DNA from: an uncultured Lachnospiraceae bacterium
GTDB lineage: Bacteria > Bacillota > Clostridia > Lachnospirales > Lachnospiraceae
DNA length: 64,000 nucleotides
Assembly (NCBI GenBank): GCA_947176505.1
Contig: CAMWQW010000012.1
Location: 1 to 64,000, forward strand
Reading direction: 5' to 3'
Position 1 is the first letter of the stretch; every line of letters starts with the position of its first letter. Below the pieces are notes generated by a model. It saw only the letters and a list, made by a program, of their open reading frames with translations, had not been told where the DNA came from and searched no databases. Shown here one piece after another: positions 1-8,387 of the stretch. The position numbers and the translations under genes were made by a program.

Positions 1-340
1 CCGCCTCCGCTTTTCCTGCCTCTTTCAGTTTTTCCGTCAGGGATGCAATTTCGGCATCTTTCGCCCCCATAGCCGTTTTCGCCGCAGACAGTTCCGCTTT
101 CAGTGCCTCAATTTCTTTGTCTCTGGTTTCCGCATAGGCCGCCGCCTCTTTCAGTTTTTCCGTCAGGGATGCAATTTCGGCGTTGGCGCCTTTCAGCTTA
201 TTTGCATCCGTGGGCGGCTCCGCAATCAGATTTCCGTCCATATCGTACACTGTATATCCCTGCTGGAGATATTTCTCTTTATCCTCTGCCGGAACCTGCA
301 AAACACGGTTACGCAGTCTCACTTTTACAGTTGCGTCCAT
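1..340 (-). CDS. Coiled-coil phage protein downstream of capsid gene (3' end outside window)
   Basis: The frame is open from an ATG at 340 to the window edge, giving about 113 residues. A strong ribosome site (GGAGGT) lies just upstream of the ATG. The first 50 residues look globular and include the stretch VRLRNRVLQVP. The rest is a charged Ala/Glu/Lys-rich helix in three 21-residue units built on EIASLTEKLKEA, that is, three heptads per unit, as expected for a coiled coil. The position right after the major capsid gene suggests a head decoration or head-tail joining role, but no family was recognised. It is partial, and the total number of repeat units is unknown. Confidence 0.75.
   Translation of the reverse strand, partial: MDATVKVRLRNRVLQVPAEDKEKYLQQGYTVYDMDGNLIAEPPTDANKLKGANAEIASLTEKLKEAAAYAETRDKEIEALKAELSAAKTAMGAKDAEIASLTEKLKEAGKAEA
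18..181 (-). repeat. Coding repeat, 38-bp identical copies 126 bp apart
   Basis: Positions 18-55 and 144-181 are identical over 38 bp. At the protein level they are the first and third of three 21-residue units. The middle unit (KEIEALKAELSAA) has diverged. Copy number beyond the left edge of the window is unknown. Confidence 0.85.
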
Positions 341-452
341 AATTCTACCTCCTGATTCATTTTTGTATTTCTGATTCACTTTTACCTATTTTGATACGGC
401 TGTAAGGGGCAATATCCAGAATATCGCCCCTCGCCGTGTCTTCCCCGGTCGA

Positions 453-1349
453 TCACGCCGCAGGATCAATCACGAACTGAATCGCTTCCTTTTTCAGCGG
501 AAGTACAAATACATCCTCGTAAGATTCCTCGTAGTAATCATACTTGCCCTGTGTTCCTGCAGACGGTTCATCCAACTGCGCGAAGTTGTAAACCATAGGC
601 GTAATAACCGCAAGGGGATTGATAAGGAACATGCGAATCTGCTTTGCATCATCGGCTACTTTCCAGCCAACGGTAAAATCGTACACCGTCCGCATCAGTT
701 CCTCCGGAACGGAAACAAGCTCCACTTCATCCAGACGGCTTACAGCCCGGTTGAGTGCGCTGTTTGCAGAGCCAGCGTCAATCGTCCTCTGAATCTTGTC
801 TGCGTTTTTCAGCAGCGTCTTAACGGAAGGTGTCACATAAAGCACCCTGCCATTCATCGGAACACGCTTATTGTCCATCCGCTCCATCAGGGAGTCAAAC
901 GTAGTCAGAACGTTTTCCGTTGTCAGGGTTACTTCCTTTGCTGTCATAGACAGTTCCGTCCAGTCGTTGAAGATTTTGGAAACGCAGTACGCATCCATTT
1001 CCGGGAATTTCTGCTCTTCGTTGTAGACCTGCGTAATGTTTCCGATTGCCGCAGCGCCTTTCGTCTCTGCGATATCCCTCGGATGCACCAGAGTTTCCCA
1101 CGAACGGAAGTTCTTTAAGGTAAACTCCGTGTAGTCGTTATCGTAGTTTCTCTTTTTCTGACCGATGGTGTCACGGTTTGCATCCGTCCGGCCCGTTGTC
1201 AGAATCGTAGGAACGGCGATTGTCTTAGCCCCGATGAAAGAAATTCTGCTGTTACTCGGAGACTGATACAGTCTGCCGAAATTCAGCACATAGGGAAATG
1301 CCTGCTCCAGATTTGCCTGATACTCTTTTGCATAATTTAATGCTGCCAT
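453..1349 (-). CDS. Major capsid protein
   Basis: A 298-residue protein placed directly after the scaffold gene in a portal, minor capsid, scaffold order, which is where Firmicute phages encode the main shell subunit. The N-terminus (ALNYAKEYQANLEQAFPYVL) and the run of sheet-rich segments toward the C-terminus resemble the HK97-fold coat proteins of clostridial siphophages; this is recalled family resemblance, not a search result. The start is the ATG at 1349, which follows GGAGGTAGAATA. An in-frame ATG at 1382 would add 11 residues but has no good ribosome site. The gene ends 112 bp before the coiled-coil gene. Confidence 0.8.
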   Translation of the reverse strand: MAALNYAKEYQANLEQAFPYVLNFGRLYQSPSNSRISFIGAKTIAVPTILTTGRTDANRDTIGQKKRNYDNDYTEFTLKNFRSWETLVHPRDIAETKGAAAIGNITQVYNEEQKFPEMDAYCVSKIFNDWTELSMTAKEVTLTTENVLTTFDSLMERMDNKRVPMNGRVLYVTPSVKTLLKNADKIQRTIDAGSANSALNRAVSRLDEVELVSVPEELMRTVYDFTVGWKVADDAKQIRMFLINPLAVITPMVYNFAQLDEPSAGTQGKYDYYEESYEDVFVLPLKKEAIQFVIDPAA

Positions 1350-1394
1350 TATTCTACCTCCGTAAAATAAAAATTTCCGCATTATGCGGATTGT

Positions 1395-2135
1395 TTACTG
1401 TTTCCCGGCGTTAGGATTCGGACGTACACCCGTGAAACTGAATCCGAACGGATTATTTTCCGTGCCTCCTGCTCCCCCGCCCTGATTTCCCGGCTGACCC
1501 AAGAAATTCGGTTTTTGCTTCTGGTTAGGTGTTCCTCCTGCTCCGGGATTTCCACCATTTCCTCCATCACCCGATCCGCCTTTCCCATCGCCGCCGTTAT
1601 TGTCCGGGTCTGCATCAGGTACGACAAAAGCTCCCTTGTGGGATTCCATGATGCCTTTCATGTAATCCTCTGCACCGAGAAAAGTGCCGGATTTCTCGTC
1701 ATACTTGAACTCTTTCGACCTGAACTCTGCCAACACGCCCGCTCTCGCAAAATCGTCCACGAATTGATAATTGGTTAAAAACTTATCCTCCGCAAACTGC
1801 CTCTGCTGGTCTTTGAGCTGCTGTTGTAACTTTTGGGTTTCATCCTTGTATTTGGTTTCCCAATCGGATGCGGCTTTCTTAATGCCGTCAACGTCCATTT
1901 CCTTGTAGGAATTGATTTCTTTGTTGGCATCCTCAAGCTGTTTCTTTACTCCGTCCAACTCGATAATCTTCCCGTCCAGTTTTTCTTTGGCTACATAGCC
2001 ACCCGCTTTCAGGTCTACTACCTGAACATCCTTTGCCGCATCAATAGCAGCTTCCAGCTCGTCATAGGTCATAGATTTGGGCTGTTCGCCATCTTTCGGT
2101 GTTCCAAAAAGTTTTTTCAAAAATTCGTAAGCCAT
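1395..2135 (-). CDS. Phage scaffold protein, GP20-like
   Basis: A 246-residue protein expected to guide assembly of the procapsid and then leave it. Residues from about 20 to 125 are a long, charged, heptad-rich helix (EKLDGKIIELDGVKKQLEDA). This is followed by a small conserved region (FARAGVLAEFRSKEFKYD) and a flexible Gly/Asn/Pro-rich tail from about residue 175 on. That architecture and its place just upstream of the capsid gene match the minor structural GP20 scaffold family. The ATG at 2135 is preferred because AAAGGATGG stands 8 bp before it; the frame stays open to a GTG at 2180. Confidence 0.8.
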   Translation of the reverse strand: MAYEFLKKLFGTPKDGEQPKSMTYDELEAAIDAAKDVQVVDLKAGGYVAKEKLDGKIIELDGVKKQLEDANKEINSYKEMDVDGIKKAASDWETKYKDETQKLQQQLKDQQRQFAEDKFLTNYQFVDDFARAGVLAEFRSKEFKYDEKSGTFLGAEDYMKGIMESHKGAFVVPDADPDNNGGDGKGGSGDGGNGGNPGAGGTPNQKQKPNFLGQPGNQGGGAGGTENNPFGFSFTGVRPNPNAGKQ

Positions 2136-2180
2136 TTTACTTACCATCCTTTCGCTGATTTTGTTTAGATTCCGGTTCAC

Positions 2181-2455
2181 TCCGGCGTTGCTATCGTGAA
2201 TTTATATCTCGACACGCTAGAGAAGAGGCGTTTATATGCCACGCCACAAGGCAGGAGGCAGTTTAAGCCATACCACAGGGCATATTAAAAAACAGGCAGC
2301 CTCACTTTTTGAAGCCACCCGGTTTTAACAGATTCCAGTATTCAGTTTTTAATGCCTATTTCAATGCGTTACAGGCTTATGGATGCGTTGTATCTCCGCA
2401 AATTATTTTTCTTTCAGTGAAATGCATTAAATGCCTGTTTAAGCCTCACAGTGCG
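2181..2455. other. Gap in head operon with imperfect repeats
   Basis: This 275-bp stretch between the scaffold and Tad2-like genes has no convincing gene, which is unusual in an otherwise gapless operon. Two imperfect direct copies of about 28 bp lie at 2223-2251 and 2254-2281 (shared pattern GAGGC-GTTTA-GCCA-CCACA). Further diverged words of the kind AGGCATTTAATGC and AGGCATTAAAAAC occur around 2350-2450. A 30-codon + strand reading frame begins at 2236, but nothing supports its use. It could hold a structured RNA or the scar of a lost gene. Confidence 0.4.
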
Positions 2456-2959
2456 TCAGTCGCTTTCCTCCGCTTCGCCTGCATCCGGGGCAGGTTCTAC
2501 AACCACCCAATCCTCCACCAGTATATCGCTCTGGGATGCAAGCCACGGGACCAGCTTATTGTCAGCTGTTTTCATTTCCAGATACGGCAGATTCTCCATG
2601 CCGTTGTCGCACGGAGACGGTTCGCCTCTCTCAATCATGCGTACCCACATTCCTTTTCCGTTCCATCCGGCCCTTGCAATCTTGGCACCCTCTTTTACTT
2701 CGACAAGGGCAGAGCCAAAATCCATCTCTTCATCCGCCGTAGAAAGAACAGCCTCCACAATGTAGATGTCCGGGCATCCGCTGTGAATCAAATCCTCATT
2801 GTAGGTTTTGTCGATGTAGGCGATCTTCGCCTCGACATTCGGATTGATGATTGTTTCCTGCTCCCCGGTCGGCATATGGATATAGAGCATGATAAAATCA
2901 ATCTCTTTTCCTGCCTCCACCAAATCCCGGTACCTTTTCATTAACTCCTGTTTCTTCAT
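2456..2959 (-). CDS. Tad2-like (DUF2829) protein, predicted anti-Thoeris
   Basis: A 167-residue protein. Residues 79-155 match the DUF2829 pattern: MDFGSALVEVKEG, then ARAGWNGKGMWVRM, and the closing SQSDILVEDWVVVEP. DUF2829 proteins include Tad2, a phage protein that binds the cyclic ADP-ribose-type signal of Thoeris defence and so blocks abortive infection. Residues 1-78 form a separate N-terminal region (INPNVEAKIAYIDKTYNEDL) that is not part of the usual short Tad2. The gene has its own ribosome site (CAGGAGG) and sits between two head genes, as a late-expressed accessory gene would. Signal binding is inferred from the family only. Confidence 0.75.
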   Translation of the reverse strand: MKKQELMKRYRDLVEAGKEIDFIMLYIHMPTGEQETIINPNVEAKIAYIDKTYNEDLIHSGCPDIYIVEAVLSTADEEMDFGSALVEVKEGAKIARAGWNGKGMWVRMIERGEPSPCDNGMENLPYLEMKTADNKLVPWLASQSDILVEDWVVVEPAPDAGEAEESD

Positions 2960-3031
2960 GGTCTTTCATTCCTCCTGTTTGAATTTTGATATTTAAAAAG
3001 CTCCCCAGATTCAGGAAGCCTTTCAATCAGA

Positions 3032-4270
3032 TTATTTTGCTTGCGCTTTTCTGTTCGCCCATACCGCCCTCTGTGATGCAGACCTATCAAAATGTGTAAT
3101 GCGTCCTTTTTCGTCCAGTGTGGCGTGTACCTGTGTACGGAAACTGTCATACGTCCGATTTGTTTTATTGCAGAAATCCTTTAAGTTTGCCTCTTTCCGC
3201 TTTAATCGTACCGATTCGGCCTTGTATTCTTCCTTTAGGGATTCTATCAGGGAACTATCATTGCAAGCCTTAATTGCCGCATTTTGAGCCGCAAGCACTC
3301 TCTTTGATTCCCTGATTCCTCTTTCCTGCCTCCTTGCTTCCTGTGATGCCTCATATTCTGTCATGGAATGTCCGTAATAGGAAACGGTCTTCTCGTTGTA
3401 TACCTCAATCTGTTTTGAGGTATACGCCCGTTGTGATATTCCCGGCCAGAACATATGGAAACTGTGTCTGCAATTCCATCCACATAATCCATCCCCGGAA
3501 CCATACCCGGTGGCATCATAGAAGTTCTTATATCTCCCATCGGAGCCACTTATCTTAAATACCTGACCCTGCCAGTCTTGGTGTGATGGTCTTGCGCCGA
3601 AATGAGCCGTTGTTTCGTAGTATTCACATCCGCACTCTCCGGCGTATGTTTCGGTCAGCTTTCCGGCAGTCTGATTTACACCCGTCAACACTGATCGTCT
3701 GATAGCAGTATCAATATTGGCGTTTCTCCCGGATGCGTATCTGATTTTTACGCCCTCTACTGCGGTAGCCCTTATTGCTCTCGCAATAGCATCCTGATAA
3801 GAAAACGCCCCAGATGTCACCTGCATATAGGCTACATTCGTTGCGTTCAGATATGCCATCTGTGAAGTTACTGCAGTCGTTCCCGTCAGATTCTTTACCT
3901 CCCTGTTCATCAGGGCGATATTTTCATCGAGCAATCGCCGCATTGCTCCACTTTCAGCAAGTGCTATGGTCTTTCCTCCGGCAGCTGTTACATATGCGGA
4001 TTCAATCTTGACACATTCAGCCCCGGCATCCTCAAAAAGTTGTCTTACCTCTTCCTGCGAAAATCTGGTGGACGCTGCGACTTTTTCAATCACATCATCC
4101 ATAATCATTCCGCTGTACTGTGCCTGTATGATCTGCCATTGTGTAGAATCCGTAAGCGTTCCTGTTTTGACTATTCTTCTCGCTATATCCCCAATAATGG
4201 AATCCTCCAGTGCGTCATACAAGCCTAACAATTCACTTCCTATGCTCTCGATATATTCAGGTGTCAGCAT
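3032..4270 (-). CDS. Phage minor capsid protein (min_cap2-like)
   Basis: A 412-residue head protein that probably sits inside the capsid near the portal. The first 120 residues are helical. The segment around residues 205-280 holds conserved Cys and His residues (GECGCEYYETTAHFGARPSHQDWQG and CGWNCRHSFHMFWPG), the signature of the minor capsid 2 family. The last 100 residues are strongly basic and helical. The start ATG overlaps the portal stop by one base (TGATG), indicating translational coupling. Confidence 0.85.
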   Translation of the reverse strand: MLTPEYIESIGSELLGLYDALEDSIIGDIARRIVKTGTLTDSTQWQIIQAQYSGMIMDDVIEKVAASTRFSQEEVRQLFEDAGAECVKIESAYVTAAGGKTIALAESGAMRRLLDENIALMNREVKNLTGTTAVTSQMAYLNATNVAYMQVTSGAFSYQDAIARAIRATAVEGVKIRYASGRNANIDTAIRRSVLTGVNQTAGKLTETYAGECGCEYYETTAHFGARPSHQDWQGQVFKISGSDGRYKNFYDATGYGSGDGLCGWNCRHSFHMFWPGISQRAYTSKQIEVYNEKTVSYYGHSMTEYEASQEARRQERGIRESKRVLAAQNAAIKACNDSSLIESLKEEYKAESVRLKRKEANLKDFCNKTNRTYDSFRTQVHATLDEKGRITHFDRSASQRAVWANRKAQAK

Positions 4271-5817
4271 CAGGCTCCACCGTCCTTATCTCCCTCGTCA
4301 TGGTTTCCATCATCAACCGCAGGAAGTGCCGGCATATACTTTTTCACAACCTCTTCTTCCGGGCATCCGAAATACCACGCAACAAACGCTTCCTGCCGAT
4401 AAAGTCCTGCCATCACCAACTGCAGGCGTCTCTGGTATTCAACGTCCGTATCTTCCCGGACGCTATCTCCCCATGAACACGCAAGCTCATACTTTCCATC
4501 CGGGCATAAATCATAGAGATCAGCAAGGGCGCTTATAACATCGCACACTTTACGCAATCCATCCTCAATCTCTTTCTGCATATTACTGACGGTGGTATAG
4601 GAACGCTGCTTTGACATTTTGATTTCGGTAGCTGTCTTTGCTGTTTCCTGCATCCTTGACAATGTTCCATATGCAAGCCCCGCAAGAAACTCTATATCCC
4701 GTTTTGTCTCTTCAAGACCGTTATAGAACGATGTATCTCTTATGTCAGGACTGTAATCTTTGATTGTGCTTTCTTCTTTCCCGGCATCATCCAAAGTGCG
4801 GTATACTCTTTCTTTTCCCTCCGGCAGAATCGGCTTTCCGTTTTTATCACTCTTAAATAAATCAGCTGATGCGTGTATAGCAGCTTCTTTCAGTTCGTAT
4901 TCATTGATACATCTGGTGTACTGTCTGTCTGATTCCCGGATGGTATCTACCGCAAGGGAATACACCGAAACGCCCAAAGGGCAATAGCTGTCAACATTGT
5001 TTGCGCTCGGAACTTTTATATAAACAAAAAGAGGGGCCTCCAACCCCGCTATGTTTACTTCTGGCTCAATGTCGGACCATTCATCTATCGTATTCAGATC
5101 AACTTCATCCTGCAAAGGGAAACGACAGTTCATCATATCAAAATCAGAATCGGCGCTGTAAGATACAAGACGTTCGGAGCGGAAAGCCTGATTTTTCACG
5201 TTGTAGAGGTTCGTGTTTTTCGGCGCTTCCCCGGAACTGTCAGAATCGGCGGTTTTTGAATCCTCATTCTGTACCTGCTCCCCGACATCTGCATTATACG
5301 TCATGGTGTGCCATTCAAGCCGTGTATAAATGTAATCACCTTTCCGCATCTGCTCTATGAACACCGCCCCGGATATATCCCCGTTTGTGTCGTATGCCGT
5401 AGGGTATGCCCGGTCAGCTGTATAGTAAGACAATATTACATTTTTTCCGCTTATGTATGGTTTGATAAAAATACCGCCTTTTGCACAATACATTTCCACC
5501 TTTTGCGGAAAGTATCTGAGAAATCGTTGAAGCTGTTCGTTTATGTACGCCCCTCTCGCATCACCGCCTACGCTTATCTCGCTTTCCTGCGTAATCAGCC
5601 TTGCAAATTCCCTAGCGATTGCAGCCGGGATGTTCTGTGTCTTTGTGTCAAGTCCTTTTTCCCCTTTCCACGGCGGCATATCCGTATACATTTCAGTCCA
5701 CAGCTTAATTGCGTTGAGCATCTTTGAGGATATAACCGTTTGTGCCTTTAATTTATCCTCAAAAGTGGGCTGTGGATTGATTTTTGATGCTACCCTGTTG
5801 ATAAATTCCTGAATCAT
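4270..5817 (-). CDS. Phage portal protein, SPP1 gp6-like
   Basis: A 515-residue protein that forms the dodecameric ring through which DNA enters the head. Family features are the early stretch MLNAIKLWTEMYTDMPPW, the region CAKGGIFIKPYISGKNVILSYYTADRAYPT near residue 110-140, and the segment with FYNGLEETKRDIEFLAGLAYGTLS near residue 370. All are typical of clostridial members of the gp6-like portal family. The length is usual. The start overlaps the terminase stop in an ATGA, and the minor capsid gene overlaps its stop, so all three are coupled. Confidence 0.9.
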   Translation of the reverse strand: MIQEFINRVASKINPQPTFEDKLKAQTVISSKMLNAIKLWTEMYTDMPPWKGEKGLDTKTQNIPAAIAREFARLITQESEISVGGDARGAYINEQLQRFLRYFPQKVEMYCAKGGIFIKPYISGKNVILSYYTADRAYPTAYDTNGDISGAVFIEQMRKGDYIYTRLEWHTMTYNADVGEQVQNEDSKTADSDSSGEAPKNTNLYNVKNQAFRSERLVSYSADSDFDMMNCRFPLQDEVDLNTIDEWSDIEPEVNIAGLEAPLFVYIKVPSANNVDSYCPLGVSVYSLAVDTIRESDRQYTRCINEYELKEAAIHASADLFKSDKNGKPILPEGKERVYRTLDDAGKEESTIKDYSPDIRDTSFYNGLEETKRDIEFLAGLAYGTLSRMQETAKTATEIKMSKQRSYTTVSNMQKEIEDGLRKVCDVISALADLYDLCPDGKYELACSWGDSVREDTDVEYQRRLQLVMAGLYRQEAFVAWYFGCPEEEVVKKYMPALPAVDDGNHDEGDKDGGA

Positions 5818-7637
5818 GTTTTTTCTTCGCCTCCCGGTATCACATCCAGATACTTCTTGTAGTCACGTTCAATCGTGTACTCGGAAGCGTCCAGTGTGTC
5901 AATGTCAGATGAACCATCATCCAGACGGATCAACTCTATCTTTGTGCTATCCCATACTGCCATGCTTACCGCTTCTTGGTATGTCTCGGTATCTTCCGTG
6001 AAAAAAAGCCGCCCTTTTGCAGCCATAGCGGTAGTAAGGAATATTCTGTTTGTGATTTTGCTCTTTAGAGCGTTGGCAATCTTAATATCGCCCATCAGGT
6101 TTCTAACAAGGGCATTTCTCAATCCACGAATCAATACCTGTTCTGCGGAATCTGCATATACCCTTGTAATGAATCCGTAATCGTCAAGAACTGCCTTTAT
6201 GAACTTTATAAACAAATCACCCAAAACGTCCGGGTCTATATCATCCCCCAGATGCCTTTCAGAACGCAGGAAAATGATAAGATTGTAATTTGTCGTTACG
6301 GCAGTAGCCACAAAAGCATGACCGGAACCATTACCGCCAAAGTCAACTCCGACATTTATCTTTATTACCTCTCCCTGCTTTATCAGCTCCTTTACGGCTT
6401 TTTTCTTCATCAGGAATAGATTATCTTTGGCGGCTATGGAAGTTGCGATTTTGTGGTAAATAAGGCCCTCTGCAATGCTTCTCTTTCCCTCAATATCCCG
6501 GATATACCAAATACTGCCCGGTTCGTATCGGCTGATAACCTCCTTAAACCTTTCCTCTGATATGTTCTCATTGTCAAAAATCGTAAAGTGTTCATAGTTG
6601 TAACCGCCGATTAACTCCCCTTTTTCGTTTTTCTCCATCCACTTATCCAGATATTGAACATAGATAGGCGCTTTGGGATGTTCCGGGTTTAAATCCCAGA
6701 ATATCTTAATCATATCAGCGGCAAGCTGACGGTTCATTGCCTCCTTTATGGTGTTATCATGGTGTAGGTTAATTTCTGTCGCTATCCACATACCATAAGA
6801 ATTACCACGGATTTTCTTGTAGCTGTCAGAGGATTTTCCCCCGGCAAAAATGACTATCTTTTCAGTGAATCCAGTATAAGGACCACGGATAATCAGACAG
6901 TCATTGTCTTTATATTTACTCCACTTGCACTGCCCCCGGAAAATATGTTCTAACCCGAAACCGTTCGCATCGCCTATATTCAGCTTTGCATTTGCCATTG
7001 TGGAACCCGTGGCAAGGTGGAATTTGTCTTTTGTTTGGCATAACTCAAATGCAAAAGAGAGAACGTTGTCAACCGTCTTTCCGGCTCTGACCGCCCCCTC
7101 TGCAATATTATATAGGCTATTGTGGCACTTCCTGATATAGTCAATATGCTTATTGCCGAAATGGAATCCGACCGTCTGGATAAGCGTTGTAGGTACTCCA
7201 TCCGCAAGGATCAGCTCCCACGCCTCATATCCCCATATCTCAACTACGGTTTCCTGTATATCCTCAATCTCCGTGCCAGTGCCAGATTCTTGTGCTTTCT
7301 TGTACTCAAATTCCTGCTCATGCAATAACAATTCCGCATTATATCCGGCTGTATCTCTCACAAATTCCATCGCCCGGACGTTGCCTTTCATTGCCTGCTG
7401 CATGGCAGAAACATTTATCAAATCTGAATACGTCCACTCTTCCCCAACAATTCCAAGCGATTGTAACTGTTTAGCGAGACTTGGCGTTATCTTCATGCTC
7501 AATAGGTTCTGCATGGAGTTCCGCATATCAGCTTTTCGGCGTCTTGCCTCACCCGATGCAATCCCGGCTTTTCGTGCTGATTCTCGGCGTTCGCTCGGCG
7601 TTCGTTGAATGTTCTGTATCAGGTTCTTTTCATTCAC
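5814..7637 (-). CDS. Terminase: small-subunit-like N-terminus fused to large subunit
   Basis: A 607-residue packaging motor. From about residue 140 on it is a terminase large subunit: Walker A EGAVRAGKT (180-188), a Walker B-like segment MWIATEIN (283-290), then the RNase H-like nuclease with acidic residues D432 (GVDFGGNGSG), D496 (VYADSAEQ) and D583 (DTLDASEY). Residues 15-100 look like a terminase small subunit, with the basic start KAGIASGEARRRKADMR and a helical segment ending in GNVRAMEFVRDTAGYN. No separate small-subunit gene was found upstream. The start is a GTG. A weak hairpin lies just upstream in the 7660-7695 region. Confidence 0.88.
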   Translation of the reverse strand: MNEKNLIQNIQRTPSERRESARKAGIASGEARRRKADMRNSMQNLLSMKITPSLAKQLQSLGIVGEEWTYSDLINVSAMQQAMKGNVRAMEFVRDTAGYNAELLLHEQEFEYKKAQESGTGTEIEDIQETVVEIWGYEAWELILADGVPTTLIQTVGFHFGNKHIDYIRKCHNSLYNIAEGAVRAGKTVDNVLSFAFELCQTKDKFHLATGSTMANAKLNIGDANGFGLEHIFRGQCKWSKYKDNDCLIIRGPYTGFTEKIVIFAGGKSSDSYKKIRGNSYGMWIATEINLHHDNTIKEAMNRQLAADMIKIFWDLNPEHPKAPIYVQYLDKWMEKNEKGELIGGYNYEHFTIFDNENISEERFKEVISRYEPGSIWYIRDIEGKRSIAEGLIYHKIATSIAAKDNLFLMKKKAVKELIKQGEVIKINVGVDFGGNGSGHAFVATAVTTNYNLIIFLRSERHLGDDIDPDVLGDLFIKFIKAVLDDYGFITRVYADSAEQVLIRGLRNALVRNLMGDIKIANALKSKITNRIFLTTAMAAKGRLFFTEDTETYQEAVSMAVWDSTKIELIRLDDGSSDIDTLDASEYTIERDYKKYLDVIPGGEEKT

Positions 7638-7714
7638 ATCACCACCGCCTTACGCAGAAAAAGGGCAAACCGCAATTTGCTGTCTACCCTTTAATCTTTA
7701 TTTTCCCGGTGCAT

Positions 7715-8278
7715 TTACACCAGTGACAGGTTTATATCATCGAACAAAGACATTTGCCTATACTTCAACGCATCCTCTTCCGCCTGAAAGAACTCTTCTT
7801 TTGTCCTCCCCGCCCTCTTCCCCTTTCGGGTGTGGCAATCGTAGGTATATTCAGGTACATCCATTTTCTCCGCCCTTACTTCCTGCATTACCTTTTCTAT
7901 CTGTTCGTCCGATATTCCCTTTTTACGGTCATATACGAAATTACTTAAAATATCTGCATCCCGGTTGTGTTTGCAAAGGCATAACAGGATAACCGCTTTA
8001 GATATAAAAATCCTCCCTCCGAAGTCTGCCGCTTTCTTACCCTTATTCACAACATGGAAAGAATCATACAACGCTTTGATTTCCTGCGTCACTACTCCGA
8101 AGCAATCCTCGGCTGATACTGTCAGAAGCCGCTTCCAGCAATATTCCGCATAGTTCGGGAAAAGTTCTAACGCCATATATCCGGCAACTCTGTAATCCCC
8201 CCTGCGGATGGATTTCTGTAATGCGGATGCAACTTCGTACAAATCATATCCCCTGTTCGTCTTTAAATCATATCCCAT
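7715..8278 (-). CDS. Phage protein resembling the C-terminal domain of RarA/MgsA
   Basis: A 187-residue protein. Its first part (ALQKSIRRGDYRVAGYMALEL, then KRLLTVSAEDCFG) resembles the helical oligomerisation domain of the clamp-loader-like ATPases RarA/MgsA, where the same pattern of a paired Ser-Ile-Arg and Ser-Glu-Asp occurs. There is no ATPase domain, so it may act as a partner or decoy for host replication proteins; that is inference. The middle has two Cys (LLCLCKH) and the end is acidic. The start ATG at 8278 follows GAGGTAAGAGC. It lies between the sugar-dehydrogenase gene and the terminase. Confidence 0.5.
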   Translation of the reverse strand: MGYDLKTNRGYDLYEVASALQKSIRRGDYRVAGYMALELFPNYAEYCWKRLLTVSAEDCFGVVTQEIKALYDSFHVVNKGKKAADFGGRIFISKAVILLCLCKHNRDADILSNFVYDRKKGISDEQIEKVMQEVRAEKMDVPEYTYDCHTRKGKRAGRTKEEFFQAEEDALKYRQMSLFDDINLSLV

Positions 8279-8387
8279 GCTCTTACCTCACTTTTTCTTT
8301 TATTTTAGCACTGACGGTTGCTACACGGGAATGCCACGCAAACCTTTTCTTGACCGATTTCAAAAAATTAACTCTTTGTTCACAAAA

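Noticed and set aside
2236..2328. 30-codon + strand frame in the head-operon gap
   Set aside because: No support beyond a weak purine run; it reads against the operon.
7638..7714. Possible cos or pac site upstream of the terminase
   Set aside because: Only a short weak hairpin is visible; no sequence feature distinguishes a packaging site.
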